From positions 14,074,001-14,138,000 of the forward strand of contig CM060734.1 in the NCBI GenBank assembly GCA_030704615.1: a stretch of DNA of 64,000 nucleotides, in the 5' to 3' direction. The translations under genes were made by a program, and so were the position numbers. A model generated the notes under the pieces. The model had not been told where the DNA came from, ran no database searches, and worked only from the letters and a program-made list of their open reading frames with translations. The stretch comes from Takakia lepidozioides. Taxonomy: Eukaryota; Streptophyta; Takakiopsida; Takakiales; Takakiaceae. The first letter of the stretch is position 1. Every line of letters starts with the position of its first letter. Of this stretch, positions 47,421-58,389 are shown piece after piece.

Positions 47421-49048
47421 CAGTTACCAAGGAAAAATCAGAAGACATTCAGAATCAAGATCAAGATGATTGGCAATGGCCAATCAGATACTATCTGAAC
47501 ACAGGGAAATTTCCTGAAGACTACACCAAAGATGACAGGAGAAAGCTTTCAATGAAAAGCAAGCCATACACAGTAATCAAGGGGATTTTGTACAAAAGAG
47601 GAATTGACTCCATAATGAGAAGATGTGTAAACAAATAGCAAGCCAAAACAGTGATGCAAGAACTACATGAAGGAATTGTAGGAGGACACTTCAGTTCGGA
47701 CCTGACAGCAAAGAAGATATTATTAGCAGGTTACTGGTGGCCTACTGTATTTGGAGATACTTATGAACACTGTCAACAGTGTGATGTTTGCCAGAGGATG
47801 GGACCAGTAGAACAAACTGGGAAGGGTACTATGCACCCAATACTACCAACAGAACCATTTCAGCGATGGGGGGTAGACTTTGTGGGGCCCATTAAACCTC
47901 CAGCAAGGTACACACATAACCAATACATCCTCACAGCCACTGACTACACTACCAAATGGGTAGAGGCCAAGGCACTAAGAGACAACACGGCCAGATCGTC
48001 AGCCAAATTCTTATATGAAAACATCATCACACGTTTTGGTTGCCCACTGGAATTTGTCAGTGATCAGGGATCACATTTTATAAATGATGCCATAAAATGC
48101 TTGACGGAGGAGTTCATGATCGTACATCACAAGAGTACTGCTTACTATCCCCAAGGAAATGGCCAGGTCGAATTTACCAACAAGATATTATGCACTATCT
48201 TAACCAAGATAGTAAATGCCAATCGTACAGATTGGGACACCAAATCGAACACAACACTATGGGCATTTAGGACATCATACAAGGTGACCACGAAACATAC
48301 ACCATTTCAACTGGTGTATGGAGCAGAGGCACTATTACCCATTGAATGTATGATACCCACGCTACAAACCAGAACTCATGAACGATGGGGTTTAGAGGAA
48401 TCTCTACGAGTCAGGGAATATGAGTTATTCCATCTGGAAGAAGTTCGGGTAGACGCCGCAGATAACATGGCACGAATTCAAGAACAACGAAGAAAAAGAA
48501 TATCCGAAGGGAAAGAGAAATCTTTCCAGGACGGGGACATTGTTTTATGGTTACCAAAAATCAAGAAGATCAAACTGGGCGGAAAATTGAAAATGCCATG
48601 GATGGGACCATTTCAAATAAAAAAGGTACATGACAATGGAACTGTTGATTTGCAGACCTTGGAACAAGAATTCGTGGGACGAATTAATATTAACAAGTTA
48701 AAAGGCTACCAAGGAATACATGACAAAGCCCTTATACATGACTTATATGCCAATGAGGACGATCAAACTTCGTCGATGATTGACAAGCCCGATAATCCCG
48801 CTCAAAGATCTGACCTCTCTCGAGTGGACTTCCTCAAAATTCCATGCCACAAGGTGCGATATCTTCCACGTGCTGTAAATGGCGACGTCTTGTATGAATT
48901 GTCGTCTGTGCCGGCGAAACGCTTCGGCTACGCTGGCACACTTGAAGGGATGGACCGCCGAAACTCAGGACACCCGTGGTCAAAGACAAGGACCACCAAT
49001 GTGTGCGTTCCTGGGTTGACGAAATCTGAGGGTGCAGTCGGGTACTAG
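47421..49048 (+). CDS. Integrase fused in frame to the start of a MULE-like transposase
   Basis: QWPIRYYLNTGKFPEDYTKD and SKPYTVIKGILYKRG are the pre-integrase region; one TAG at 47636 separates it from the main frame. The 465-codon frame (47651-49048) has the HHCC finger (LHEGIVGGHF, CQQCDVCQRMG), a complete DDE core (WGVDFVGPI, EFVSDQGSHF, PQGNGQVEFTNKI) and the C-terminal module (PWMGPFQIKKVHDNG, INKLKGY). From about 48780 the same frame changes identity: RVDFLKIPCHKVRYLP, VNGDVLYELSSVPAK and MDRRNSGHPWSKTRTTNV match the N-terminal region of the palindromic MULE protein. No stop or shift occurs at the join. Confidence 0.85.
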
Positions 49049-50830
49049 TGATTTAACTGTCATGTGTGATTGCTCTGGAGGTAAGTTCCGCATGAAACTG
49101 ACCCTCTTCCTTCTCTTTAGTCTTGCATTTGACAATGACTGAATTTTGAGGTTGGTACCTTAGTTCTGCACGGAACTGCGGGTTCAGTTTCGCGCACGAT
49201 TCCGATCACTCTGGAATTGTCCAGTTTCGGTAAGGACATTCAATGGAGCTGTAAAAGTTCATGGGTTGACGATATCTGAGAGTGTAGTCAGGTACAAGTT
49301 ATTTAACTTTCATGCGTTTTGCTGTGGAGACCAGTTCCGCACGGAACTGACCCTCTTCCTTCTCTGTAGTCTTGCATATGACCATGACTGTATTTGAGGT
49401 TGGTACCTTAGTTCCGCACGGAACTGAGGGTTTAGTTTCGTTCACGATTCCGATCACATACTCGAGAATTGTCGGGTTTCAATAAGGACACTCAATGGAG
49501 CTGTAAGAGTTCTACGCGGATTTATTTATTTATTTTTGTCATTTTGTGAAATCACTTATATTCGCACTCAATTGTTGCGGTCTTTTGCAGGTACGTTGTC
49601 TGTCCGGGGGGCTTGACATGCACCTCAAAGTCCTGCCTTCACCTCAAGAGGCATAAAGTTCCAAACCAGATACACTGGTAGGGAACACACACACGAGCGT
49701 TCGATATTGATGTGCAGGTTCCACCAGGGACGGTTGTGTGTGCTATATGTGGTGAGCGACCTTCGTGCATGAGCACTTAAGACGCAAAAATGTACTTCAT
49801 TCTTGGGCCTGAGACAATGACTAAAGCCGATGTGCATGTCGGAACACACCTACACCCGTTAGCGAAGGGGGCTTCAAGTGAATTCATCGACAGAGCCAAG
49901 TCTGTTGTGAAGGAGGAAATCAACCGGTCCCCTAGAGCCTCACCAAAGACAATTCAACTGCAAGCAGCAAAAACGATTGTCCTTGATTGCATCCTATCGA
50001 AAGACGGGGAAGAGAGGTGCAAAATGGACGACGAGGAGATGGACGGGCTTCTGGAAGCCGTCTCCCACGTTGCAAATCCTAGTTTCATGAACTTGGTGCG
50101 GAGGGAGAAGATCAATGCAGGCCACAAGACGGATGTGCTTACCAATATACTCACCTTCAAGAAGACTTGCGACTACGATTTCATTCACTCGAGCTGGTTT
50201 CCTAGCCAGGGAGGCGATGACGACCGTTGTTTCCTCTTCAAAATGTCCACCAACGGACCAGGCAGTGGGATGCACCTTGTGGACATGATGAATGTAGGCG
50301 GTGAGCTGGAGACTTAATGGGTCATGTTTGATCATGTGAAGCGAGTTCAAGGGTGGAGTACTCTTGCTTGTCATGTGTATGAACTGCACTACCAGAAGCT
50401 CATGACAATCGCTATTTGTGATATGAAAGGAGAGGACACAAAGCCGCAAATGCTGTTTTGGGAGGCCATCAATAAACAGATGGCCCAGGCAGGAAAGAAA
50501 CGTCCACATTTCCGTGGTTCATGGCGGATGGAGCGGGGGCCAACTGGGCAACGATTCGTCTAGTGTACGGCACGGAGGGGAAGGATGTTCATCTGGCTGA
50601 CAGGGAGAGAACGTGCTCATTCCACTCGGCACAAAGTTGGGGAAAGCACACAGTCGATCATATACGAGATAGCTTCCGAGTCCAGCACATGACCCTCTGT
50701 AATGCGTGGAAGGATGCAACCTATACTGCATATGCCATTCTTCGAGCATAGTGGACAAGTAGCGGTGCAGCACAGTTGGTCGACCTTCCAGGGCTGGAGA
50801 GTTGGTTCGTTTGGTGGCACTACAACAGAT
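48780..50830 (+). pseudogene. Second MULE-like transposase (3'-truncated)
   Basis: Homologous to the transposase of the 16778-29010 element but clearly diverged. Exon 1 ends near 49080 (donor GTAAGTTCC); the next starts near 49591 after TTTTGCAG with GGLTCTSKSCLHLKRH and VVCAICGERPSCMST, the Cys-rich module, then VHVGTHLHPLAKG. DDE-region matches are GMHLVDMMNVGGELET, WVMFDHVKRVQGW, MTIAICDMKGEDTKPQML, FMADGAGANWATIRLVYG and NAWKDATY. Stop codons near 49680, 49780, 50317 and 50750 disable it. The similarity ends at WWHYNR (50828), so the SWIM end is lost where CACTA-like repeats begin. Confidence 0.82.
49013..49510. repeat. Tandem duplication of ~250 bp with TTCCGCACGGAA palindromes
   Basis: 49013-49262 and 49263-49510 are diverged direct copies, each starting GGGTTGACGA. 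Each contains one or two GTTCCGCACGGAAC near-palindromes. The unit spans the end of the MULE exon and the start of its intron. Confidence 0.8.
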
Positions 50831-51470
50831 GAGCGTTTTTATGACTTCACATATGACTATTTTTTCAGTCTTATATGCGTTCATGACTACATCACTCTGT
50901 AGTGAAAAAAGCCCTGTCATAGCGACTAGTCTTTAGGACTGCGTTTTGCAAGTCATATCCATGACTGCTTGCGTGGCACCTGGAGTCCTGCTGCAGAGAG
51001 GGTTGCAGTCACAACTATATGACTAATATATGACTACATTGTCTGTTGAGCGCTGCCTACATGGAGAGGCTTTAGCGGGACACGTGCGCCACTGCGCAAG
51101 CGACACGTCATGCATTCGTCAGGGGATCATATGACTATATGTCTGCAAAGTGATGCCTACATGGAGAGGCGACGGATGGACACGTGCGCCACTGCGAATT
51201 TGACATGTCACGACTTCTTGCCATGATCATATGACTACATGTCTGCACAGTGATGCCTACATGGAGAGGCGCTAGCGAGACACGTGTGCTATGGCAGATT
51301 TCACACGTGGTGACTACATGACTCGCTCATATGACTACATGGATGTCTACATGGAGAGATATTAGCGGGACACCTGTTGCACTTGAGATGTGACATGTGG
51401 CACACAGACAAAATATATGACTAGCATATATGACTACGGATCTTTACACGTGGTGAAAATATGGATAAAG
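50830..51470. repeat. CACTA-like subterminal repeat cluster
   Basis: Repeats of ATGACTACAT and CATATGACTA throughout. From 51019 to 51410 four ~100-bp units share TATGACTACAT, CTACATGGAGAG and GCGGGACACGTGCGCCACTG. TCACTACAGAGTGATG (reverse strand, 50889-50904) resembles a CACTA end. The same decamer occurs in the intron of the CACTA gene at 42220-42430. Confidence 0.65.
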
Positions 51471-52074
51471 AATGTCGTGTCATATACTGCCACGTGTTCT
51501 GGTTTGAGCAAGAGTGATGCCACGTGTCATCAAGATTGTTTTCCGAAATAGTTTATATTTTTAATGTTCATATTTTAATTTTTAATTTTAATTTAATATT
51601 TAAAAGAACAGGGAGATTGCAGACTTGGATTTTTTTTAATGGTATTATTTTTAATATTATTATTTAAAATGAAAGTGAATTAAATGATTTAAAATCTTCA
51701 TTACATGGTGAAATTCCAACATGAAAACAGAATGGATCCCTCCTGCATACTATCAACCACAAGGAGAATGTAAATAGTCAACTACAGGGCAATACAAGCC
51801 CTATAAATCACATTACAAAAATCCAAATGAGACCAATATCCCAATGGACACCTCAAAAGCCACAAGGTCAAAAAACCCATGCCTCAAAAGGCCCAGCCAA
51901 AAACAAGCAAGCCCACACATGGGCTGAATTGTTGTAGCTAGTATGTTCTAGTGCTATTAGAATCAAGAACTCTGTTAAACAGTGCAATACTGACTATCCC
52001 TTCCGCAGCTCCATAAGTTTCAGTAACTTTAGATTCCAAAGTGTTGTCTGGCCAACCACCTGCCCCAACTCGGT
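51471..52074. other. AT-rich non-coding stretch
   Basis: Strongly AT-rich (51540-51700), with no gene recognised. It separates the repeat cluster from the minus-strand gene that ends at 52075. Confidence 0.5.
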
Positions 52075-53002
52075 CTATTTCCTAACACCATTCACATATG
52101 GTAGAGGGGTGTTATTGACACATGCCTCTTTGATGTACACACAGGCATAATCAAGGGGCACAACAGGGTACCCGTAACCCACCACAGCACCTTGAAGAGC
52201 AACAATCAACCCTATTCCACATTTCTTGCGTTTGGAGTTCACATCCAACAGCCGAACCTCGTCACCCACCCTGAACTGTGATCCCAACTCCACACAAAAA
52301 AGAACACGATGTGAAAACCCATGATATACACACGACTAGGACACTCAACATTTGCGAGTTAAAGAGAGCCCCAAGGTTGGAAAAAATATAACAGACAAGA
52401 CAACGGCCTGGACTTACTCCATTTGCAGTCTCTAGTGGTGGTGAGACCTCTTTTGGGGGGCTACTCGCCGGGTGGACACTCTTGCCCCTCGTCTGTACCG
52501 GCTTGTCGACAATATCACCTTTGTTTGTCACAAGTTCCTATGTCACAGACCAGAGATCAACTAGGAAAGCAATGAGCAAACATGAATAATGAATAGAAAC
52601 AAAATCCAAGTATGAATCAAACAAAAAAAACCAACATGAAAAGCTGCAAAGAAAACCTAGCATTAATCAAGCAACCGAGGAGAAGCATCCAGGAAAGCAA
52701 TGCAATGAATGAACCCACAAAAATGTAGCCTCTGGAGCACTGTCAGAATGTTTGTACCTTCACAGTAGCACTGTTGTATGGTTGTTGTCCGAAAACAGGC
52801 TGAGACTCCAAAAACTTGGGAATACTGGCAGCTTTCGATGCCTTCCACAAGAAAGGCCACAACACCTCTGTTAGATACTCATCAGTTGGTGAATCTGGTT
52901 GCACCTTTCATGGCTCTGGAAAAATCCCACTGAAGGGAGGATTGTTTGCCGCCTTTCTTGGTGTGTCGTCAACAAGAACAATGTCAGCTGGTAAATCTGA
53001 CT
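52075..53002 (-). CDS. FCP1-like domain C-terminal half plus transposon accessory domain
   Basis: Exon 53002-52758 starts after TCCGTTTCAG and reads ADIVLVDDTPRKAANNPPFS then GIFPEP, the HAD VDD motif and following segment of FCP1-like domains. FLESQPVFGQQ matches the end of the domain. One TGA lies inside (near 52912). Next exons: about 52540-52425 (TRGKSVHPASSPPKEVSPP, donor GTAAGTCC) and 52290-52075 (QFRVGDEVRLLDVNSKRKKC, then YACVYIKEACVNN and NTPLPYVNG), a C-terminal domain like that found after accessory regions of plant CACTA proteins. It is the missing partner of the half-domain at 46070-46425, on the other strand. Confidence 0.7.
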
Positions 53003-53080
53003 GAAACGGACACTAGCGAGTATAGTGTTTAGTGGATTTACAAATCATGCAAACAGGCAAAGAAGCCTTGTTCACATACC

Positions 53081-54134
53081 TTTGACTGCTTGAGGCTTGC
53101 CACGAGAACCAGTAGGCTTGTTACCTTGAATATGTGGGCCATTAGAATCCGAGGGGCGTCTGGTTACTTCACTTTTCATGGCCAAAATTTGGTCCTGTAC
53201 CTCACTACAAAATTGGTGCAGCTCCTGTACAATGGCAGGAAGTAGCTCATATGTGCAAAGCTTCCCCCCTTCATGAGAATCAGAAACGTTAGTACCACAA
53301 GAGCTGGCCAATAATTGGGTAGCCTTGGCGGGGGAAGTGTAGGGTACACCAGCCTTTGCAGCTTTTAATCTAACCCTTTCTTCCAAGAGACCAACCATCT
53401 CGTCTTCATGATGATATTGTTGCTTCTGTAGAAAGACTCTCTCTGCTGGTGGCAAGCCCTTGATGAAACAATGTTTCAGAATGGCAGTCCGTTCAATAGG
53501 GTCGTCAACGACCTTACACACCGCTGTGCGAAGATCAGTGTAATATTTCCATAAACTGTCACCAGGGACGAATGTTAGTTCGGGTACAGTGTAGGCTATG
53601 GGCTTGGCCTCTCGAAACAATCTTCCTGCCAATGCTTTTGCTTCTTCCCAAGGCAGCTTGGTCTTACCCTTGATGCTGGATTCAAAAATCTTACGAGCCT
53701 CGCCTTTCAGGCATACCCGGAAAGCCTTAACAACAAAACGAGATGGCACGGCTCAGCGCATCCCATTTTCAGTGCTCAAACGCCGGATGAGTGTTGGTGA
53801 ACGATTCAGCTGGGCGGAAATAGGTGTTCCTAAGTTTACAGTTTCCCGTGAGCTTGGCCGTGATTTGGAGAGCTTCTTGCATCCCAACAGGCCTAGTCCT
53901 TTGAGGCTCTGGTAATTTGTCAAGGGTGGCACGGCTATTGTGTTTGCCAATCTTCGTGAGGCCAAGGTTGCTACGGCTGCTGTTGACCCGACCTGGGAAG
54001 AGGTAGTCATCGGGGTGCTTGAGCAGCGCTTTTCTCATTGTGCCACGGACGTAGTGATCTTCCCTAGCAAAAGCTTCAAATACGAATGCGTGGGGCTCAG
54101 TCAGGTGGAGGAAGCCGCGGAATACCCTCCCCAT
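53081..54134 (-). pseudogene. Gag-like protein of a retroelement (broken)
   Basis: The 53749-53081 frame has FVVKAFRVCLKGEARKIFES, SLWKYYTDLRTAVCKVVDD, RTAILKHCFIKGLPPAERVF and a Lys/Arg-rich end, the pattern of a retrotransposon Gag capsid region. Before it, past a TGA near 53755, ALQITAKLTGNCKLRNTYFR and ESFTNTHPAF continue upstream, so the frame is interrupted. The end (KPTGSRGKPQAVK) is followed by a consensus donor GTATGTG and, 78 bp on, the acceptor of the FCP1 half-domain exon. Splicing would join Gag to FCP1. No zinc knuckle is seen. Confidence 0.6.
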
Positions 54135-54665
54135 ACCCTGATTGTCAAAGAACGCATCATCCGCTCCTTCGCCAAAGTCTCATTTTGGCTCAAGTCAGAC
54201 CGGGAAGTCTAGGATCAGTTGGGTGAGGCGGTCTACCTTTTGTCCAAACGCAAATACATCAGTTGCCACTGTGTGGCGAATTGGGAGGAGTTCCTTCAAG
54301 CTCCAGCAGATCGGAGGTAAGCTGTATTGGTCCTGCCCATGTCTGTCTACACTAGGGTCATGCTGGAAAATGAAGCTGAAGAGATGGTAGGATTGAGTGA
54401 ACTTGAAGCTAGAAGAGAGAGAGAATTAGCTGCTGACAATAATGAGATCTCTCAAACTGAAGAATCTATTGATCAGGGAGGGATAGCAAAGGATAAGGTC
54501 ACTCAGGAGCCAGCTCTTGATGTGGAGGAGCTTTGTGAGGCCATGGGTGTAGTATCCAATTGTCCGCCTTTAATGAAAATGTTGATTCAGCAAAATACCC
54601 CTGTGTCTATTGCTGGTAAACCCCATGACTACTCAGAGAAAATCCCTACCCTGATTTTAACTTAG
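53940..54665 (+). CDS. Possible coding frames, unknown
   Basis: Frames 53940-54212 (DPTWEEVVIGVLEQRFSHC, QVEEAAEYPPHTLIVKER) and 54327-54665 (ENEAEEMVGLSELEARRERE) look protein-like and overlap the upstream part of the minus-strand gag-like region. Only one strand can be right over 53940-54134. A donor-like AGGTAAGC follows the first block at 54317. No family is recognised. Confidence 0.3.
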
Positions 54666-55111
54666 GGGATGATTTTGAATCGTTTTTGGAATTCTTTGAT
54701 ATCAGTAGGGAGATCAATATCCTCCGCGTGCAGTTCCTGCAACAATTTCCCAGCCCAAGCCCCCTGCAGTGCTTCGTCCACTTTGCGCTTTTGCTCACGT
54801 TTTTGAGTGGCAGTGGTTGTAATTTTGGCAGCCTCCTCAACAACCTCCTCTTCAAACTTGGCAATCCAGTAGTCAGAGGGAGTGTCCAGAACGATTTCTT
54901 CATGTGTCCATGCTTCCTTGTTATCAACAGGAGCGTATTTGCAGATATCTTCGCTTAGACGGACTCGTAATTCATGCAAAAAGGTAAGCTCAAAGTTGAG
55001 TTCAGGAGTAATCTCAGGAAACAGCGGCTCAGTGGGAAGGAGACGCCATCGTGCACAGCAGACAAAATCAAGACAAGTTTGCACAAACCAAAAACAAAAA
55101 CGACGAAGCAA
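54662..55111 (-). CDS. Possible exon of the gag-like gene, unknown
   Basis: The frame contains HELRVRLSEDICKYAPVDNK, EEIVLDTPSDYWIAKFEEEV and a Lys/Glu-rich predicted helix (TATQKREQKRKVDEALQG). Composition and lack of stops over 120 codons favour real coding. It lies upstream, on the same strand, of the gag-like block and could be its N-terminal region. Confidence 0.4.
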   Translation of the reverse strand: MLRRFCFWFVQTCLDFVCCARWRLLPTEPLFPEITPELNFELTFLHELRVRLSEDICKYAPVDNKEAWTHEEIVLDTPSDYWIAKFEEEVVEEAAKITTTATQKREQKRKVDEALQGAWAGKLLQELHAEDIDLPTDIKEFQKRFKIIP

Positions 55112-55674
55112 GGAGTGTAAGCCGCTGCCATTGCGCTTGCTAACGGCTGTACCTTATGCTCCTGCACAACATCAACATCTGAAAATCATTAGTTCATACA
55201 TCCATAACAACAGATACAATGCCCCCCATCTCCACCAAGATTCCGGGGCCGGGGATATATTCCCCTTTTAGTCCGGTATTATCCACCTCATCTAATCTAA
55301 TCCTAATCTAACTGTTAACTAAAGACAACATCAACTTAATATAGCCAGCTATACCGGCACATAATGCGTAACGGCTACTCTGCCACCATCCATCCAGGAT
55401 TAACTGTGAGTTTCATCCATCGCGTCATTCATTACTTTGAGCGTCACCATCCTGCTCCATCCGCTATTTCATTCATCCATGCCCAAAAGCAAGCAGGTCG
55501 GAATCTCCACATCACATGCACACACACCGTATTCGGTGAATTAATTTAAAAAAATATATTAAATAAACTGGAGACTGGGCCTGTGAACTTTATTTAATTT
55601 AATTTTTTCTTACTTCAAGAACCAATTTTTATTTCTTTTTTAAGAAAAAGGAAAGAGCCACCGCTCAAAAATCA
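55112..55674. other. Non-coding stretch before the LINE tail
   Basis: No gene recognised. AT-rich from 55540. It contains the presumed target side of the LINE insertion. Confidence 0.5.
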
Positions 55675-58360
55675 GTTTTTTTTTTTTTTTGTTTTGTTTT
55701 GTTTGGGGTTAAAAGGGGACAGAGACCCTCTGGAAAATACTGATAGAGAATGACTAACAGACATGCAGAGATGAACAGTGGAGGTTCATGATCTTTAAAC
55801 AACATGCTTGTTAGGTCTTTATTAATCAAGGGAAAAATAACCTTGGACATGCCATGAAGGCTGATAGATGAGACCTAGCTTTGAACAAATATCAGGGAGA
55901 TAGTGGGGGGGAAGCTACAGAAGTGTAGAAACTTCAGGGCGATGGTAAGCTGAAGAGGAAGGCCTCAGAGAAGGGGCCAAGAACAGAGGACGGGGAAATG
56001 AAGATGGCTACGGGATGCTAGGAGAGATCTGCTAGCAAAGCAACGGAAGAATTTATAGAGTCTACAAGCTGCCTCTCTTGCGCTTGGGATGCTCGAAGGA
56101 GAGCTGCACTTTGGACTTCCCTTTCCTAGAATTGGTGCGCCTGTGGCGCCAGTTCACTTCCGGCTCCTCACCATCAGTCGGAGAATGTTTCCCGCTAATC
56201 GAACTTCCAGCAGGCAGGGAGGCCATCGTGCCAGAGGACTTGGGCATCTGTAACGCGCCTGCAGAAGATGTCTCCATATCCCCAGGAACTGTCGAAGCTC
56301 GAGAGAAGTTGAAATCGTCTCCTGTCCCCACACCTCCGAAGAGCTGCAACCACCACCAACCATGCTTTCCTTGCCTCAGACAACATGTCTGAGTGAATCC
56401 TGTGAATCACCTTCCTAATGCAATGGGGGTCACCATTAAACAAGAGGGAGCAGCTCATTTTCCAAATATGCGAGAGAGCCATAGCCCTTAGCTTATCCCA
56501 AATAGGGCAGATTTTGAATAACCGCCCATCGTGCACATTGAGCAAAACTATGGAAGGAGAAAATCGCAAATTAGAATCCCATGAGGAGTAGAGCGAAGCA
56601 GCTAGCTGCCAGACCCTGGAAGCAAAAGGACAATGGAACAAACAATGTTCGATTGTCTCAGACACCTGCAAGAGCATGTGATGCAATTCGAAGGTGGAAC
56701 AGATTCAAAAACAGTGGAGACTGGCAGGATTCGGTTCACTAGTTTCCAGAGGAAGGAAGAGGTTTTAGTCGAGCGACTTTTCCTCCAAACATCTTTCCAG
56801 ACAGAATTCCAAGGGATCGGGTGTTGACCCCCAACATGACTCCATTTCGCTAACCATTTACGATCCATAGATTGGCGGGGCATGAGCAACCTGTAGCCAA
56901 GCTTCACCTTATAGGCAAAGAAGGGATCGTGTTTTTTGGACATCCACATCCATTCGCCCGGGTCGAATTGTAGCAGTTTGACATGGGCATTAAGGAACCA
57001 GATTGAATTGCACTTATCCCCAACTCGAAGGTCCTGTGGTGGATGAGGATTAATTTGTCCCGATAGCGAGCAGATTACCCTGATAGCAAAGAAGTTAGAA
57101 CTGCAAGGGAGAAGCTCAAACCCTGCGAAGGCCAAAGAGCCATCAGATGCAACTGAAAAGGAGAGACCATTCAAGATGGAATCCAGCTGATTGAAGGCAA
57201 AGAACGTTCTGGAAGAGGAGAGGTCGTTGAACCCGAGCCAGGCAGGAAAGGAGCGATTATGCGGGTTCGAAAGCAGATCCGTCCATTGAGCCGGAAGATT
57301 TCCCATGACCGCTGCCAGCCTGCAGCAATGCGTCTACCAGAGAATTCGAGGGCAGCGGTCTGCTGGGAAATGATGGAGGATGATTCATGGTCCCAGAAAT
57401 GCAACATATGGGAGAGACCCGCTCTGTCCCAGTGAGCCAGCGAATTAGGGACTCACAGTCCCGATTGTAGTTCCCAAAGAGGGGCTGACGAAGCACCTCA
57501 TCGAATGATTTAGGGCAAGTTTGCACCAAAGACGGCCGCAGCTGGCACTAGGCATGCCAGATTGATTGCCATGCAAGGGAGCCCACTTTACCTTTAGCAG
57601 TGGAGCAATCGCCTTTGAACTACCCATCTAAGCGAGTTGCCCCAGATGTCACTGTAAACTGGCTTGGCAGCAGCAAGATGGATCCTAACCAGCAAGCTCC
57701 ATGGGCTTCGCAGATTGGAAAAAGCCTGAGGAACCCATTTGGTTAGGAGGGCTAGAATTTGCGCCTGAGGATCAAGAACCCCGAGACCCCCATTAGACTT
57801 CTTCTGACAGAGCTGCTTGGACAGCTAACCAATGCACGTTTCCTGGGAACAGATGGAGATGCTCCCCAAATAAAATTGTATGTCATGGTCTTGATCTATA
57901 TGATGAAACAGGAGCCCAGGGACCAGACTGAGGCATTAAACCAAGTAGATGCAAGCAATACTTGATTTGCCACCAGAGCACGAGCAGCCATGGACAGGTG
58001 AAGAGAGCTCCAGTGCGTAAAACTCCTCTTAAGCTTGGACAGGACTGGGCTGATCCTCTGGAGGTCCGAGAGGTCATGCCCGATCTGATGCCCCAACAAA
58101 GTATGTGCTTGTCCATCGCAGAGCCAATTGAGACCTAGGTCATGACCCCAGGGAGGGGAAAGGCAGAGGTGGGATCTGAAAGCTTTGACAGAAGACCTAC
58201 AGATTTACTCCAATTCACCTTGAGACCAGAGGCGAGGCAGAAGCTAGATAAGGAACGAAGAGCCGACTGAACGTTGGAGGAAGAGCTGTTATCTAGAAGA
58301 AGCGTAGTGTCGTCTGCATACATAGAGGTAGTAATGGAACGCGGGAACTCCAAATTCTGG
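55675..58360 (-). mobile_element. 5'-truncated LINE (L1-like non-LTR retrotransposon)
   Basis: Minus-strand element. The T-run on the plus strand at 55676-55700 (with GTTTT repeats) is the poly(A) tail of the element, so its 3' end is there. Coding similarity begins at about 58353 inside RT, so endonuclease and the first half of RT are missing, a typical result of incomplete target-primed reverse transcription. A short target-site duplication was not found by eye. Confidence 0.8.
56190..58353 (-). pseudogene. LINE RT C-terminal half with zf-RVT region
   Basis: TTSMYADDTTLLLD (near 58320) is the RT catalytic box, followed by FCLASGLKVNWSKSVGLL. Then come LHLSMAARALVANQVLLAS, the PHNRSFPAWLGFNDLSSSRT region, KVKLGYRLLMPRQ, TKTSSFLWKLVNRILPVSTV and the zf-RVT finger (CITCSC, then SETIEHCLFHCPFASRVWQL). 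The last part (56686-56200) has RAMALSHIWKMSCSLLFNGD. Many frame shifts and stops break it. The order RT, zf-RVT is standard for plant L1-type ORF2. Confidence 0.83.
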
Positions 58361-58389
58361 CATGTGCATCATAGAAATTCAGCATCGTG

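Larger units (their letters stand above)
46426..48770 (+). mobile_element. Ty3/gypsy-like remnant: protease end, dUTPase-like, integrase; RT/RNase H absent
   Basis: Starts inside the protease (after its catalytic DTG) directly at the FCP1 break. It continues with a dUTPase-like domain, then an acidic stretch, the pre-integrase region and a complete integrase. RT and RNase H, about 1.5-2 kb in any autonomous element, are missing between 47205 and 47210. No LTR is recognisable at either side. The internal deletion makes it non-autonomous. Confidence 0.8.
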
